NCBI GenBank assembly: GCA_963792075.1
Contig: CAWBUW010000012.1
Span: 2,356,001-2,420,000, forward strand
Direction of reading: 5' to 3'
Origin: CAWBUW01 sp963792075
GTDB taxonomy: Bacteria; Chloroflexota; Anaerolineae; Anaerolineales; UBA4823
Length of the DNA stretch: 64,000 nt
The notes under the pieces are model-generated. The model worked only from the letters and a program-made list of their open reading frames with translations. It made no database searches and had not been told where the DNA came from. A program made the translations under genes and the position numbers. Each line of letters opens with the position of its first letter. The first letter of the stretch is position 1. Shown here piece by piece: positions 25,689 to 34,337 of the stretch.

Positions 25689-26399
25689 TTAATGTGCGCC
25701 GAGATAAGCCTTCATCACTTGAGGGTTCTGCAGCAGCTCTCGTCCGCCACCTTCCAGGACCACCTTACCGGTTTCCAGGACATAGCCTCGGTGAGCGACA
25801 GAGAGCGCCATTTGGGCATTTTGTTCAACCAGCAGGATGCTGGTGCCCTGGGCGTTGATATCCTGGATAATGTTAAAGATTTCTTCAACCAGGATAGGGG
25901 AGAGGCCCATGGAGGGCTCATCCAACAGCAGCAGGGAGGGTTGGGCCATCAAAGCGCGGCCCATGGCCAGCATCTGCTGTTCACCGCCGGAGAGTGTGCC
26001 CCCAAGCTGGTTCAAACGCTCTTTGATGCGGGGAAAGCTTTTGAAGACTTTTTCCAGGTTACGCTGGTTTTCAGCCCGGTCCTTGCGCAGGTAAGCGCCC
26101 ATTTCCAGGTTTTCCATCACCGTGAGCGGGGCAAATATTTTGCGTCCTTCCGGGGACTGCGCAATTCCCTTGCCTACGATCTCTTCTGCCGGGGTCAAGG
26201 TGATATCCTGTCCTCTGAATTTGATCGAACCGGAGCGTGCCCGCAAAATACCACAAATTGTATTCAGGGTGGTGGATTTACCGGCGCCGTTGGCGCCGAT
26301 CAGGGTGACTATCTCGCCTTCGTTGACGTTAAAAGAAACGCCTTGCAAGGCATGGATAGCCCCGTAATATACGTCGATTTGGTTAACTTCCAGTAGCAT
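25689..26399 (-). CDS. livF: Branched-chain amino acid ABC transporter, ATP-binding protein LivF
   Basis: 236 aa from ATG 26399, which overlaps the livG end by 17 bases; a start 15 bases earlier is also in frame. Walker A GANGAGKST, signature LSGGEQQMLA, Walker B LLLLDEPSMGLSP and the H-loop region (LLVEQNAQ, His replaced by Asn) are seen; the Asn form is normal for LivF. Together with LivG it powers the LivHM channel. Last gene of the liv operon. Confidence 0.96.
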   Translation of the reverse strand: MLLEVNQIDVYYGAIHALQGVSFNVNEGEIVTLIGANGAGKSTTLNTICGILRARSGSIKFRGQDITLTPAEEIVGKGIAQSPEGRKIFAPLTVMENLEMGAYLRKDRAENQRNLEKVFKSFPRIKERLNQLGGTLSGGEQQMLAMGRALMAQPSLLLLDEPSMGLSPILVEEIFNIIQDINAQGTSILLVEQNAQMALSVAHRGYVLETGKVVLEGGGRELLQNPQVMKAYLGAH

Positions 26400-27210
26400 G
26401 GCTGCGTTTCTCACTCAGTTTCTCGGATAGGGCGGCTGCGCCGCGTCCCAGGTAGGCTTCAATCACCCGCTCGTTGGATTGGATCTCTTGTGGCGAGCCA
26501 CGGGCGATCACTTCTCCGAAGTCCATAACGGTTATCTGTTCACAGACTCCCATCACCACTTGCATCTGGTGCTCGATCAGTAAGATGGTCAGCTCAAACC
26601 GGTCATGGATGAAGTGGATCAGATCCATCAACGCCATAGTTTCTTTCGTGTTCATCCCTGCCGCTGGCTCATCCAACAAGAGTAATTCGGGGGCGGCAGC
26701 CAGCGCACGTGCAATTTCCAGGCGGCGCTGTTCGCCGTAGGGCAGGTTGCGGGAAATTGCACCCTGACGATCCTGCAAATTGAAGACACCCAGGAACTCC
26801 TGGGCGCGTTCGGTTAGTTCTGCTTCTTTGGTAAAGAAATTTGGCGTGCGCAGCAGGGAATCTCGCATGCTGTATCCGGCGTGCCCATGATAGGCGATGC
26901 GTACGTTATCCAGCACGCTTAGGTTAGGAAACAGGCGGATGTTCTGGAAGGTACGCGCAATCCCAAGCCGGGTGATCTCGAAAGGTTGCATCCCTATCAG
27001 GTCCTGACCTTTGAATTGGATGGATCCGGCGGTAGCAGAATAAAGCCCAGTGATCAGGTTGAACACCGTGGTTTTTCCGGCGCCATTGGGCCCGATCAAA
27101 CCATACAGCCCCCCTCTAGGGATGGTCATTTCAAAATCTTTGACTGCCCGTAGACCGCCAAAATTCTTGCTCAATTGCGTAATTTTCAAGAGTTCTGCAT
27201 CGTTGCTCAT
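26383..27210 (-). CDS. livG: Branched-chain amino acid ABC transporter, ATP-binding protein LivG
   Basis: 275 aa. Walker A GPNGAGKTT, LivG-typical GIARTFQNIRLFPNLSVLDNV, signature LPYGEQRRLEIARALA, Walker B LLLLDEPAAGMNTKE and H-loop ILLIEHQM. The length and motifs are typical. It starts 2 bases past the livM stop and overlaps livF, so translation is coupled through the operon. Confidence 0.97.
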   Translation of the reverse strand: MSNDAELLKITQLSKNFGGLRAVKDFEMTIPRGGLYGLIGPNGAGKTTVFNLITGLYSATAGSIQFKGQDLIGMQPFEITRLGIARTFQNIRLFPNLSVLDNVRIAYHGHAGYSMRDSLLRTPNFFTKEAELTERAQEFLGVFNLQDRQGAISRNLPYGEQRRLEIARALAAAPELLLLDEPAAGMNTKETMALMDLIHFIHDRFELTILLIEHQMQVVMGVCEQITVMDFGEVIARGSPQEIQSNERVIEAYLGRGAAALSEKLSEKRSHATGS

Positions 27211-27212
27211 GG

Positions 27213-28490
27213 CTAATCTCCACTGGCGGTTTTTGCTTGAGGAGCGGCTGGATCTGCTTTTCGCTTGAGCGGCGGCAGAATAGCTTTGATGAATGGGAAT
27301 TCAAACCCGCCTAGAAGACCTGATGGGCGCAGCAGCATCATCAAAAGCAGCAAGATGGGATATACAACATAGCGGTAGGACTCAAACCCGGAGGGCAAGA
27401 CATCGCGCAGCAATCCTTCCAACACCAGAATCCAACCAAAGGAAGCCACCACGGTTCCGCTGATGCTACCCAGGCCACCAAAGACGACGATGATCATTGG
27501 ATCGAACGATTTGATGAAATTGAAAGTGTTCGGATGCAGGAAGCCATCGATGTGGGCATACAATCCGCCCGCAATGCCAGCGAAGAGGCTGCCGATGACA
27601 AAGGTGAGCAGCTTCTGGTTGGTGACATCGATGCCCATGGCTTTGGCTGCCAATTCATCTTCGCGCACTGAGATCAAGGCGCGCCCATGACTGGAATTAA
27701 GCAGATTACGGGTAATAAGGATGATCAGCAGCAAGAAAAAGCCGATCCACAACCAGGAAGACATGTAGGGGATGCTGATCATCCCGCGCGCACCCTTCAT
27801 TTCTTCGAAACCCAGGATCGTATCCGAGTTATCCAGCAGCACCTTGACAATCATGGTGAAGCCCAGGGTGGCGATGCCAAAATAGTCCGAGCCGAGCGTC
27901 AGCACGGGCAGGCCGAACATGTAACTGATCTCGGCAGTCAGTGTGCCGGCTAACAAAACAGCCATAAAGAACACGATCTGTTTGGCAAAGGCTGCCGGTA
28001 GCGCCTGGAGCAGTGCGGTCACAGGACTTGCCAATGCCGCGCCGGTTAGAATCCCAAGATACACGCCTGCAAATACCCCCACCAGATACAGGCTGAAAGC
28101 AGAGAGGGGATCCAGGCCGCGCACGCGCGCCACAAACCTGGCAACCCCATATATGGCCAATCCGGCAAACAGCAGCGTAAAGAACAGAACGGTCAATCCG
28201 TTTGCTGTTTTCATCTGAGTCCAGCGGAAGGTAACATCGGCTGCAGCGTATGCGCCAACGCCATAAAACCCCCACTGGCCCAGCGAGAACTGCCCGTTAA
28301 AGCCATAGATCAGGTTCAGACCGATGGCTACCATGGCAATTACCCCACCTTTGCGGATCAAGGTGTACCAGAATTCATTCAACAGGGGGTTGCCATCCGG
28401 TCGGATTTGGTACAAGATCTCAATGGCGAGGATGATAAAGACTGAAACGGTTAGAAAAATCAGCGTAGAGCGGTTGAATTTGAATTTCAT
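27213..28490 (-). CDS. livM: Branched-chain amino acid ABC transporter, permease LivM
   Basis: 425 aa with about 10 membrane helices. LivM features: GLNLIYGFNGQFSLGQWGFYGVGAY near residue 60, RALISVREDELAAKAMGID (EAA-like cytoplasmic loop) and GLGSISGTVVAS. It is about 80-100 aa longer than many LivM proteins, with an inserted region around 110-190 containing two extra hydrophobic segments. It is followed immediately by livG. Confidence 0.95.
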   Translation of the reverse strand: MKFKFNRSTLIFLTVSVFIILAIEILYQIRPDGNPLLNEFWYTLIRKGGVIAMVAIGLNLIYGFNGQFSLGQWGFYGVGAYAAADVTFRWTQMKTANGLTVLFFTLLFAGLAIYGVARFVARVRGLDPLSAFSLYLVGVFAGVYLGILTGAALASPVTALLQALPAAFAKQIVFFMAVLLAGTLTAEISYMFGLPVLTLGSDYFGIATLGFTMIVKVLLDNSDTILGFEEMKGARGMISIPYMSSWLWIGFFLLLIILITRNLLNSSHGRALISVREDELAAKAMGIDVTNQKLLTFVIGSLFAGIAGGLYAHIDGFLHPNTFNFIKSFDPMIIVVFGGLGSISGTVVASFGWILVLEGLLRDVLPSGFESYRYVVYPILLLLMMLLRPSGLLGGFEFPFIKAILPPLKRKADPAAPQAKTASGD

Positions 28491-28504
28491 GGGTTACGCT
28501 CCTG

Positions 28505-29626
28505 TTATGCCTTTTCTCGTTCGGGCTCGCCAAAGATGCCGGTTGGCCGGACGAGCAGCACCAGGATCAAAACACTGAAGACGATGGCATCTCGCATGGG
28601 TGTGGAGATATACCCCGAGCTCATCGTCTCTACCTGACCCAGGATCAACGCGCCGACTAAGGCCCCAGGGATGCTGCCAATGCCACCTAAAACGGCAGCT
28701 ACAAACGCCTTCAGGCCAGGAAGGATGCCCATGAAGAACGTGACTTGTGGATAAGCAATGGCGTATAGGATACCGGCCGCGCCGGCCAGCGATGCGCCAA
28801 TGGCAAACGTGGATGAAATAACCGTGTCCACTTTGATGCCCATCAGGCTGGCAGTCGGTTTATCGAAGGCTACCGCGCGCATGGCTTTGCCGATCTTTGT
28901 GCGTTGGACGATGAATTGCAGTCCAGCCATCAAGATTACAGATACAACCAGGATGATGATGAGAATATTTGAGAACAGGATGGCTCCATCGGGAACCTGG
29001 GTGCCTGATTCCAGCCGGTGGACCCCATTTTTGATGTACCAGGTGACGACTTCGAACGGGCGCTCATAGCTGATGAAATTGGCGGTAAAGACGAACGGGA
29101 GCGCGCCGAAATACTCGAGAAAAAAAGATACGCCGATGGCAGTGATCAATGCTGAAATGCGCGGTGCAGTGCGCAAAGGTTTATAAGCAATGCGCTCAAT
29201 GACCACAGCCAAGACAGCGCACACCACCATGGATAGCAGGATCACAGTTAAAGTGCCCACGATGAGCACCAGCGCAGCGGGGGCAGTCGGGAACAGGGCC
29301 GCCAGCCAGAAGTGTAATTTGAAGCGCGCCACAGCATAATAGCTGACAAAAGCGCCGACCATAAAGACATCGCCGTGGGCGAAGTTGATCAACTTGACGA
29401 TGCCGTAGATCATGGTGTAACCCAAGGCGATCAGCGCATAGACGAAGCCAAGCTGAAGGCCATTGATCAACTGTTGGACAAACAACTGCGGGTTTTGCAC
29501 CGCTTTGCTGCCAATGTAAAACAATGTGGCTACCAACAGAAGTGTCAGCAGCCCTTTGCCGATCCAGTGTCCTTTAACGACTCGTTCGGTAAGAGGGGGG
29601 GAGGGTGTACGAAGGGGGGGGTTCAT
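28505..29626 (-). CDS. livH: Branched-chain amino acid ABC transporter, permease LivH
   Basis: 373 aa from ATG 29626. The core is LivH: QLINGLQLGFVYALIALGYTMIYGIVKLINFAHGD, then KAMRAVAFDKPTASLMGI and AVLGGIGSIPGALVGALILG. An upstream in-frame ATG at 29671 is rejected because it would place the hairpin at 29638-29667 inside the coding sequence. The first 12 codons include dense C-runs in the mRNA sense (G-runs on the + strand near 29593-29621). Its Shine-Dalgarno is weak, so it may be translated through coupling or at a lower level than livK. Confidence 0.95.
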   Translation of the reverse strand: MNPPLRTPSPPLTERVVKGHWIGKGLLTLLLVATLFYIGSKAVQNPQLFVQQLINGLQLGFVYALIALGYTMIYGIVKLINFAHGDVFMVGAFVSYYAVARFKLHFWLAALFPTAPAALVLIVGTLTVILLSMVVCAVLAVVIERIAYKPLRTAPRISALITAIGVSFFLEYFGALPFVFTANFISYERPFEVVTWYIKNGVHRLESGTQVPDGAILFSNILIIILVVSVILMAGLQFIVQRTKIGKAMRAVAFDKPTASLMGIKVDTVISSTFAIGASLAGAAGILYAIAYPQVTFFMGILPGLKAFVAAVLGGIGSIPGALVGALILGQVETMSSGYISTPMRDAIVFSVLILVLLVRPTGIFGEPEREKA

Positions 29627-29637
29627 AGGATTAATAG

Positions 29638-29667
29638 ACAGGGGGCAGTGCTTGCACTGCCCCCTGT
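29638..29667 (-). repeat. Intercistronic hairpin between livK and livH (14-bp arms)
   Basis: Arms 29638-29651 and 29654-29667 are exact complements, core CAGTGC-TT-GCACTG. It starts 11 bases after the livK stop. Such hairpins after a binding-protein gene often protect its mRNA or cut read-through into the permease genes; a comparable one follows the BMP binding-protein gene at 58382. Confidence 0.85.
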
Positions 29668-29678
29668 ACAATTATTGG

Positions 29679-30833
29679 TTATGGAGCAACGCTTGTAATG
29701 AAGTTTACCTTACCATCTTTGACCTGCAAGATAACGGCAGATTTGATGGGGTTATGGAATTGATCGAAGGTGATCTTTCCAGATACGCCCTCCCAGGAAA
29801 TGCCCTTGAGCGCGTCTTTGACGACGGCCGTATCGGTCGTTCCGGCTTTATCGATGGCTGCAAACATCAGGTTGGCAGCATCATAAGCCAGGGTGGCCAG
29901 GGCATCGGGAACCGCGGCGTTGTACTTAGCACCATAGTTCTTCAGCCAGTCCACGACGACCGGGCGAGTATCCTGATCGGAGTAGTGATTGGTGAAGTAA
30001 CCACCATCTGCTGCTGCCTTATCCAGGTCAGACGAGTCCCAGCCATCGCCGCCCATGAAGGGGGCGGTGATACCCTTTTCCTTGGCCTGCTTGGTTACCA
30101 GGTTGACTTTACTGTAATAGTCGGGGAGGTAAACCAAATCAGGCTTGGCTTCGGAGACTTTCGCCAGGATGGCAGAAAAGTCGGTGTCGTCCTTGGTATA
30201 GGATTCCTTGCCCACGATCGTGCCGCCGCCCGCTGTAAAGGCAGCCTCAAAGAATTCAGCCAGGCCACGTACATAGTCGTTACCCTGGTCGAGCATAATG
30301 AAGGCGGTCTTCGCTTTTAGAGTGTCAAGCGCAAACTTGGCGCCGACTGTTCCCTGGAAAGGATCGATGAAGCAAGCGCGGAACACATAGTCCTTGGCTG
30401 TGCCATCGGCTTTGAGGGTTACCGCGGGGTTGGTGGAAGTCGGGCTGACCATGATGATGCCCTTTTCCTCGGCTACTTCCGAGACCGGGATGGAAGCTGA
30501 CGAGCAAACTTCACCGATGATGTACTTGATGCCTTCAGATGCAACTTTGTTGGCCGCGTTACGGGCCGGGTCTGCCGAGCACTGGCTGTCTTCGATCGAA
30601 ACTTCGATCTTGTAACCGGCTGGGCCGCCCTTGGCATTCCATTCGTCAACGGCTAACTGTGCGCCATCGCGGCTGGATTCACCGAAGGTCTTTACATCGC
30701 CAGAGAGCGGGAACAGGAAGGCGACTTTGACTGTCTTCGCCGGTTCACCGGGACTGCCGGGTTTGCTGCTGGTGCAGGCTGCCAGGAGGATCGTGATGAC
30801 CAGCAGAATATTCAGAATCTTGAAGGTGCGCAT
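29679..30833 (-). CDS. livK: Branched-chain amino acid ABC transporter, substrate-binding lipoprotein
   Basis: 384 aa. A lipoprotein signal peptide (ILLVITILLAAC, acylated Cys near residue 20) is followed by a periplasmic-binding fold of the Leu/Ile/Val type: VAFLFPLSGDVKTFGESSRDGAQLAVDEWNAKGG with continuation DSQCSADPARNAANKV, GEVCSSASIPVSEVAEEKGI, and LATLAYDAANLMFAAIDKAG. It captures substrate outside the membrane for LivHMGF. First gene of the operon, with a predicted promoter about 190 bases upstream. Confidence 0.95.
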   Translation of the reverse strand: MRTFKILNILLVITILLAACTSSKPGSPGEPAKTVKVAFLFPLSGDVKTFGESSRDGAQLAVDEWNAKGGPAGYKIEVSIEDSQCSADPARNAANKVASEGIKYIIGEVCSSASIPVSEVAEEKGIIMVSPTSTNPAVTLKADGTAKDYVFRACFIDPFQGTVGAKFALDTLKAKTAFIMLDQGNDYVRGLAEFFEAAFTAGGGTIVGKESYTKDDTDFSAILAKVSEAKPDLVYLPDYYSKVNLVTKQAKEKGITAPFMGGDGWDSSDLDKAAADGGYFTNHYSDQDTRPVVVDWLKNYGAKYNAAVPDALATLAYDAANLMFAAIDKAGTTDTAVVKDALKGISWEGVSGKITFDQFHNPIKSAVILQVKDGKVNFITSVAP

Positions 30834-31021
30834 GTTTCTCTCCTCAATTGAAATTTAATGGGGGTGTGTTCATTTAGCGGAACACGAGCTGGCAGGTTTC
30901 GGAGGCTCAACCCTGAAGCTGCCGGGTAATGTAAGAAAGGTATGAAGCGATACCACCTCCCTTCGGGAAAGTGCGAAAGATTATTGGAGTAGAAGCTTTT
31001 GGTTAGTAGGCGAATGGTAAG

Positions 31022-31050
31022 AATATAATTGAACCAAGATAAATTGTCAA
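31022..31050 (-). promoter_or_regulatory. Strong sigma70-type promoter for the liv operon
   Basis: On the reverse strand a perfect -35 TTGACA, a 17-base spacer and TATATT lie upstream of livK. The predicted start is near 31015, leaving a leader of about 180 bases. Confidence 0.72.
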
Positions 31051-31113
31051 GCGCTTTTGCAGTTTGCGTCAGGGTTTTCTTAAAGTCGGGGTGTACCCTA
31101 CATCCTCTTCGAT

Positions 31114-31220
31114 GGTTCATTGGGAGTTGCCGTGACAAAGGGCTTATGTGGGGGTGTTTTGCGGGCAAAGCCCGCAAAACACCCCCACATAACCGCCCTA
31201 CCACGGCGATTCCCAGAGAG
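31114..31220. mobile_element. MITE-like repeat, copy 1, with a nested hairpin
   Basis: The left end GGTTCATTGGGAGTTGCCGT and right end (reverse strand) CTCTCTGGGAATCGCCGTGG are imperfect terminal inverted repeats sharing TGGGA-T-GCCGTG. The element is flanked by an exact 10-bp direct repeat CCTCTTCGAT at 31104-31113 and 31221-31230, as left by transposition. It has no coding capacity. Copy 2 is at 42497-42565. Compared with copy 2, this copy holds an extra hairpin (31144-31192) in its centre. Confidence 0.8.
31144..31192. repeat. Perfect hairpin nested in the MITE-like element (23-bp arms, loop AAA)
   Basis: Arms 31144-31166 and 31170-31192 are exact complements, core GCGGGC-AAA-GCCCGC. It sits exactly between the two conserved ends of the MITE-like repeat and is missing from copy 2. 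Confidence 0.9.
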
Positions 31221-31264
31221 CCTCTTCGATTTCGGGATGAGCCTATGGTAAAATCGTATACTGT

Positions 31265-32281
31265 ATGAGTGTCCCCTCTGTACAAGATGAACCCATCCAA
31301 AAACGCCCCGGCCTGCTTGCTTGCCTGCGATCTGGATTTGATGCGATTGCCAATCACGTTGGAATCGTGCTGTTTCCAGTGGCTGTAGATCTGATCCTCT
31401 GGCTGGGGCCTCATTTCAGGATCAAGACTTTGTTTGAACAGGGCATGCAGGCGTTGGATCAGGTTGTGCAAGAACAAGGCAGCTTACCTCCAGATGCAGT
31501 AGAGGCAAGCCGGCAGATGTGGCAAACCCTTGCTGAGCGTTTCAATCTGCTCGGGCTGCTGCGGACGATCCCAGTTGGCTTGCCCAGCCTGATGGCGGGG
31601 CGCTCTCCCATCGAAACGCCTCTGGGCGCACCCGTGTTTTTTGAAATCAGTAACTTTTCGAGTATTTTGCTGCTCGCATTCCTGGTGCTGTTGTTGGGCC
31701 TCTCCCTGGGCGCTTTCTATTTCTTGTTGGTAGCGCAACTGAGCACCAGCAACGAATTGGACTGGTTGATGATCCTGCGTGCATGGCCACGGGCAACTTT
31801 GCGCTCCATAGGCCTGACTCTGATGCTGTTGGCTGTGCTTGTGGCGGTAACGATCCCCTTTAGCTGCCTGCTGGGCCTGCTGGCACTGAGCGGGCTTGCG
31901 TTGAGCCAGATCGGCTCTCTCCTGTATGGGGTCATCCTGGCGTGGTGGTTGTTCCCCTTGATTTTTGCTGCACATGGCATTTTCCTGTACCAGGAAAAGG
32001 TCTGGCCTTCGATCCGGCGGAGCATTCGCCTGACTCGCCTGACTTTTCCGATAACAGGCTCGCTTTTGCTTATTATTCTAGTATTATCCGAAGGCCTGGA
32101 TTTTCTGTGGAATACTCCCCAGGAAAATTCCTGGCTGATGTTGTTAGGAGTAGCGGGCCATGCGTTCGTTACAACCGCGCTGCTGGCAACCAGCTTCGTT
32201 TATTACCGTGACATGAACGGCTGGCTGCACCGGCAGCATTTAGCAGCCCTGGCTACATCAAACCCGGACGCAAGAATTTAG
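31265..32281 (+). CDS. Polytopic membrane protein, unknown function
   Basis: 338 aa with about six membrane helices (VGIVLFPVAVDLILWLGP, SSILLLAFLVLLLGLSLGAF, LTLMLLAVLVAVTIPFSCLL and others) and a cytoplasmic loop of the kind IRRSIRLTRLTFPITGSLL. It resembles membrane proteins with YihY/DUF-type glycerophosphoryl-region folds only loosely; I name no family. There is no Shine-Dalgarno. A TAAAAT -10-like element ends only 11 bases before the ATG, hinting at a leaderless or near-leaderless transcript. It precedes gyrB by 42 bases. Confidence 0.78.
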   Translation: MSVPSVQDEPIQKRPGLLACLRSGFDAIANHVGIVLFPVAVDLILWLGPHFRIKTLFEQGMQALDQVVQEQGSLPPDAVEASRQMWQTLAERFNLLGLLRTIPVGLPSLMAGRSPIETPLGAPVFFEISNFSSILLLAFLVLLLGLSLGAFYFLLVAQLSTSNELDWLMILRAWPRATLRSIGLTLMLLAVLVAVTIPFSCLLGLLALSGLALSQIGSLLYGVILAWWLFPLIFAAHGIFLYQEKVWPSIRRSIRLTRLTFPITGSLLLIILVLSEGLDFLWNTPQENSWLMLLGVAGHAFVTTALLATSFVYYRDMNGWLHRQHLAALATSNPDARI

Positions 32282-32323
32282 ACTGAGGTTTGATCTGATC
32301 GTTTTTGAGGTGCGGAGGAAACA

Positions 32324-34246
32324 GTGGTAGAGGATAAGGTAGCGCATTCTTACGATGCAAAAGATATCCAGGTCCTGGAAGGCCTGGAGGCGGTTCGCCG
32401 CCGGCCCGGTATGTACGTGGGCGGGACGGATATTAAAGCTTTACACCATCTGGTATACGAGGTGGTTGATAACTCCATCGATGAAGCACTGGCTGGCTAC
32501 TGCTCTCGCATCGAAATAATCATCCATGATGATCGAAGCGTGACCGTAACAGATAATGGCCGTGGTATCCCGGTGGATATCCACCCGCAAATGAAAAAGC
32601 CTGCCCTGGAAGTGGTCATGACCGTGCTGCATGCAGGTGGCAAGTTCGGCGGGGGTGGATATAAGGTATCGGGTGGTTTGCACGGTGTGGGTGTCTCTGC
32701 GGTGAACGCCCTTTCCGAATGGTGCGAAGTCGAAGTAGTGCGCAATGGGCAGCGGTATTTCCAACGCTATGAACGTGGTGTCCCTCAAGCGCCTGTAGCC
32801 GTCATTGGCAAAGCGGATGGAAAAAGCGCCGGTACGAAGACCACTTTTAAATACGACCCGGAAATATTCAAGGGTGAACTCGATTTCCGTTTTGAGACCC
32901 TCATCCAACGTTTCCGTGAGATGGCATTCGTCACCCGCGGGGCGACAATCTACTTCCTTGATGAGCGCGTAGATCGCGAGATGACTTTCTATTTCGAGGG
33001 GGGGATTACGTCCTTCGTGCGCTACCTGAACCGTAACCGAGAAGTGCTCCACCCGGTGGTGCACGTAGAAAAGGAAATCGATGGTATTACCATCGATGCT
33101 GCGGTGCAGTACACAGACGCATATGCCGAATCGGTGTATGCCTTTGCCAACACCATCAATACGATCGATGGCGGTACACACCTCACCGGCCTGCGCGCCG
33201 CAGTGACCCGCATCATCAACGATTATGCCCGCCGCAGTGGGCTGCTGAAAGAGGCCGACCCAAACTTTAGCGGTGACGATACGCGGGAAGGCCTGACTGC
33301 CATTATCAGTGTCAAGCACCCTGATCCACAGTTCGAAAGCCAGACCAAGGTCAAGCTGATGAACCCTGAGGTACAGACTCTGGCGCAGCAGGTGATTGGG
33401 GAGGCCTTCAGCACTTTCCTGGAAGAAAACCCTTCGGCCGGGAAAGCCATTGTGTCCAAGTGCCTTACTTCGGCTCGGGCGCGAGACGCGGCGCGAAAAG
33501 CCCGGGACCTGGTCATCCGCAAATCTGCTCTGGAGAGCCTGACCCTGCCGGGAAAGCTGGCCGATTGTTCAGAGCGCGACCCCGAAAAGACAGAGTTATA
33601 CATTGTAGAAGGAGATTCGGCAGGTGGCTCGGCCAAACAAGGGCGCGACCGCCACTTCCAGGCGATATTACCCCTGCGTGGCAAGATTTTGAACACAGAG
33701 CGCGCTCGCCTGGATAAGATCCTGGCTAACAATGAAGTGAAGGCGTTGATCTCTGCCTTAGGGACAGGCATTGGCGACAGTTTTGATTTGTCTGGGCTGC
33801 GCTACGGCCGGGTGATCATCATGACCGACGCCGATGTGGATGGCAGCCACATCCGCACGCTCTTGCTCACTTTCTTCTTCCGCTATATGCTGCCTTTGTT
33901 GGAACAGGGACACATGTATATTGCCCAGCCGCCTTTGTATCGCGTCGCGTATAAAAACCAGGTGCGTTATGCTTATGCTGACGCGGACAAAGACCGCTTA
34001 TTGCGCGAATTGGGCGCGACTGCAGATAAAGCTTCGATCCAGCGCTATAAGGGCCTGGGCGAGATGAATCCGCAGCAGTTGTGGGAAACAACCATGGACC
34101 CCGCCAACCGGACTCTGCTGCTCGTAACCGTAGATGATGCGGCAGAGGCAGACCGGACCTTCGATATGTTAATGGGATCAGCGGTGCCCCCTCGCCGCCG
34201 GTTTATTCAAACGCACGCGCGCGATGTACGCAACCTGGATGTCTAA
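32324..34246 (+). CDS. gyrB: DNA gyrase subunit B
   Basis: 640 aa. ATPase and toprim subunit of gyrase, which introduces negative supercoils. GHKL ATP site: VYEVVDNSIDEALAGYC, VTDNGRGIPV, GGKFGGGGYKVSGGLHGVG. The transducer and toprim follow: VEGDSAGGSAKQGRDRHFQAILPLRGKILN, MTDADVDGSHIRTLLLTFFFR, then RYKGLGEMNPQQLWETTMDP at the end. The length fits the short, non-proteobacterial GyrB form. GTG start with GGAGG 7-11 bases upstream. No gyrA is in the window. Confidence 0.97.
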   Translation: MVEDKVAHSYDAKDIQVLEGLEAVRRRPGMYVGGTDIKALHHLVYEVVDNSIDEALAGYCSRIEIIIHDDRSVTVTDNGRGIPVDIHPQMKKPALEVVMTVLHAGGKFGGGGYKVSGGLHGVGVSAVNALSEWCEVEVVRNGQRYFQRYERGVPQAPVAVIGKADGKSAGTKTTFKYDPEIFKGELDFRFETLIQRFREMAFVTRGATIYFLDERVDREMTFYFEGGITSFVRYLNRNREVLHPVVHVEKEIDGITIDAAVQYTDAYAESVYAFANTINTIDGGTHLTGLRAAVTRIINDYARRSGLLKEADPNFSGDDTREGLTAIISVKHPDPQFESQTKVKLMNPEVQTLAQQVIGEAFSTFLEENPSAGKAIVSKCLTSARARDAARKARDLVIRKSALESLTLPGKLADCSERDPEKTELYIVEGDSAGGSAKQGRDRHFQAILPLRGKILNTERARLDKILANNEVKALISALGTGIGDSFDLSGLRYGRVIIMTDADVDGSHIRTLLLTFFFRYMLPLLEQGHMYIAQPPLYRVAYKNQVRYAYADADKDRLLRELGATADKASIQRYKGLGEMNPQQLWETTMDPANRTLLLVTVDDAAEADRTFDMLMGSAVPPRRRFIQTHARDVRNLDV

Positions 34247-34266
34247 CTAAGTAGTGACCCGGATTT

Positions 34267-34285
34267 GATGGAGAGAATCTCCATC
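34267..34285 (+). terminator. Hairpin after gyrB, possible terminator
   Basis: GATGGAGA-GAA-TCTCCATC forms a perfect 8-bp stem with a three-base loop 20 bases past the gyrB stop. Only a weak T-rich stretch (GGTTTTGG) follows, 9 bases on, so termination is uncertain. It may be a small relative of the longer hairpins. Confidence 0.4.
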
Positions 34286-34337
34286 TGGGCCTGGTTTTGG
34301 CTACTCGCCCTGGAAAACTGTGATATAAACATTAAGA

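Larger units (their letters stand above)
30834..31264. other. 431-bp divergent intergenic region between livK and a membrane-protein gene
   Basis: It holds the livK leader (about 180 bases), the promoter at 31022-31050, a TTTTCTTAAAGTCGGGG stretch near 31077 that is also found around the hairpin at 21434, and the MITE-like element at 31114-31220 with a hairpin nested inside it. Confidence 0.6.

Noticed and set aside
29626..29671. Upstream start for livH
   Set aside because: It would translate through the intercistronic hairpin and add residues not found in LivH proteins.
34247..34337. A small RNA between gyrB and the kinase gene
   Set aside because: Only a short 8-bp stem is present; the region is too short and featureless to support more than a weak terminator.
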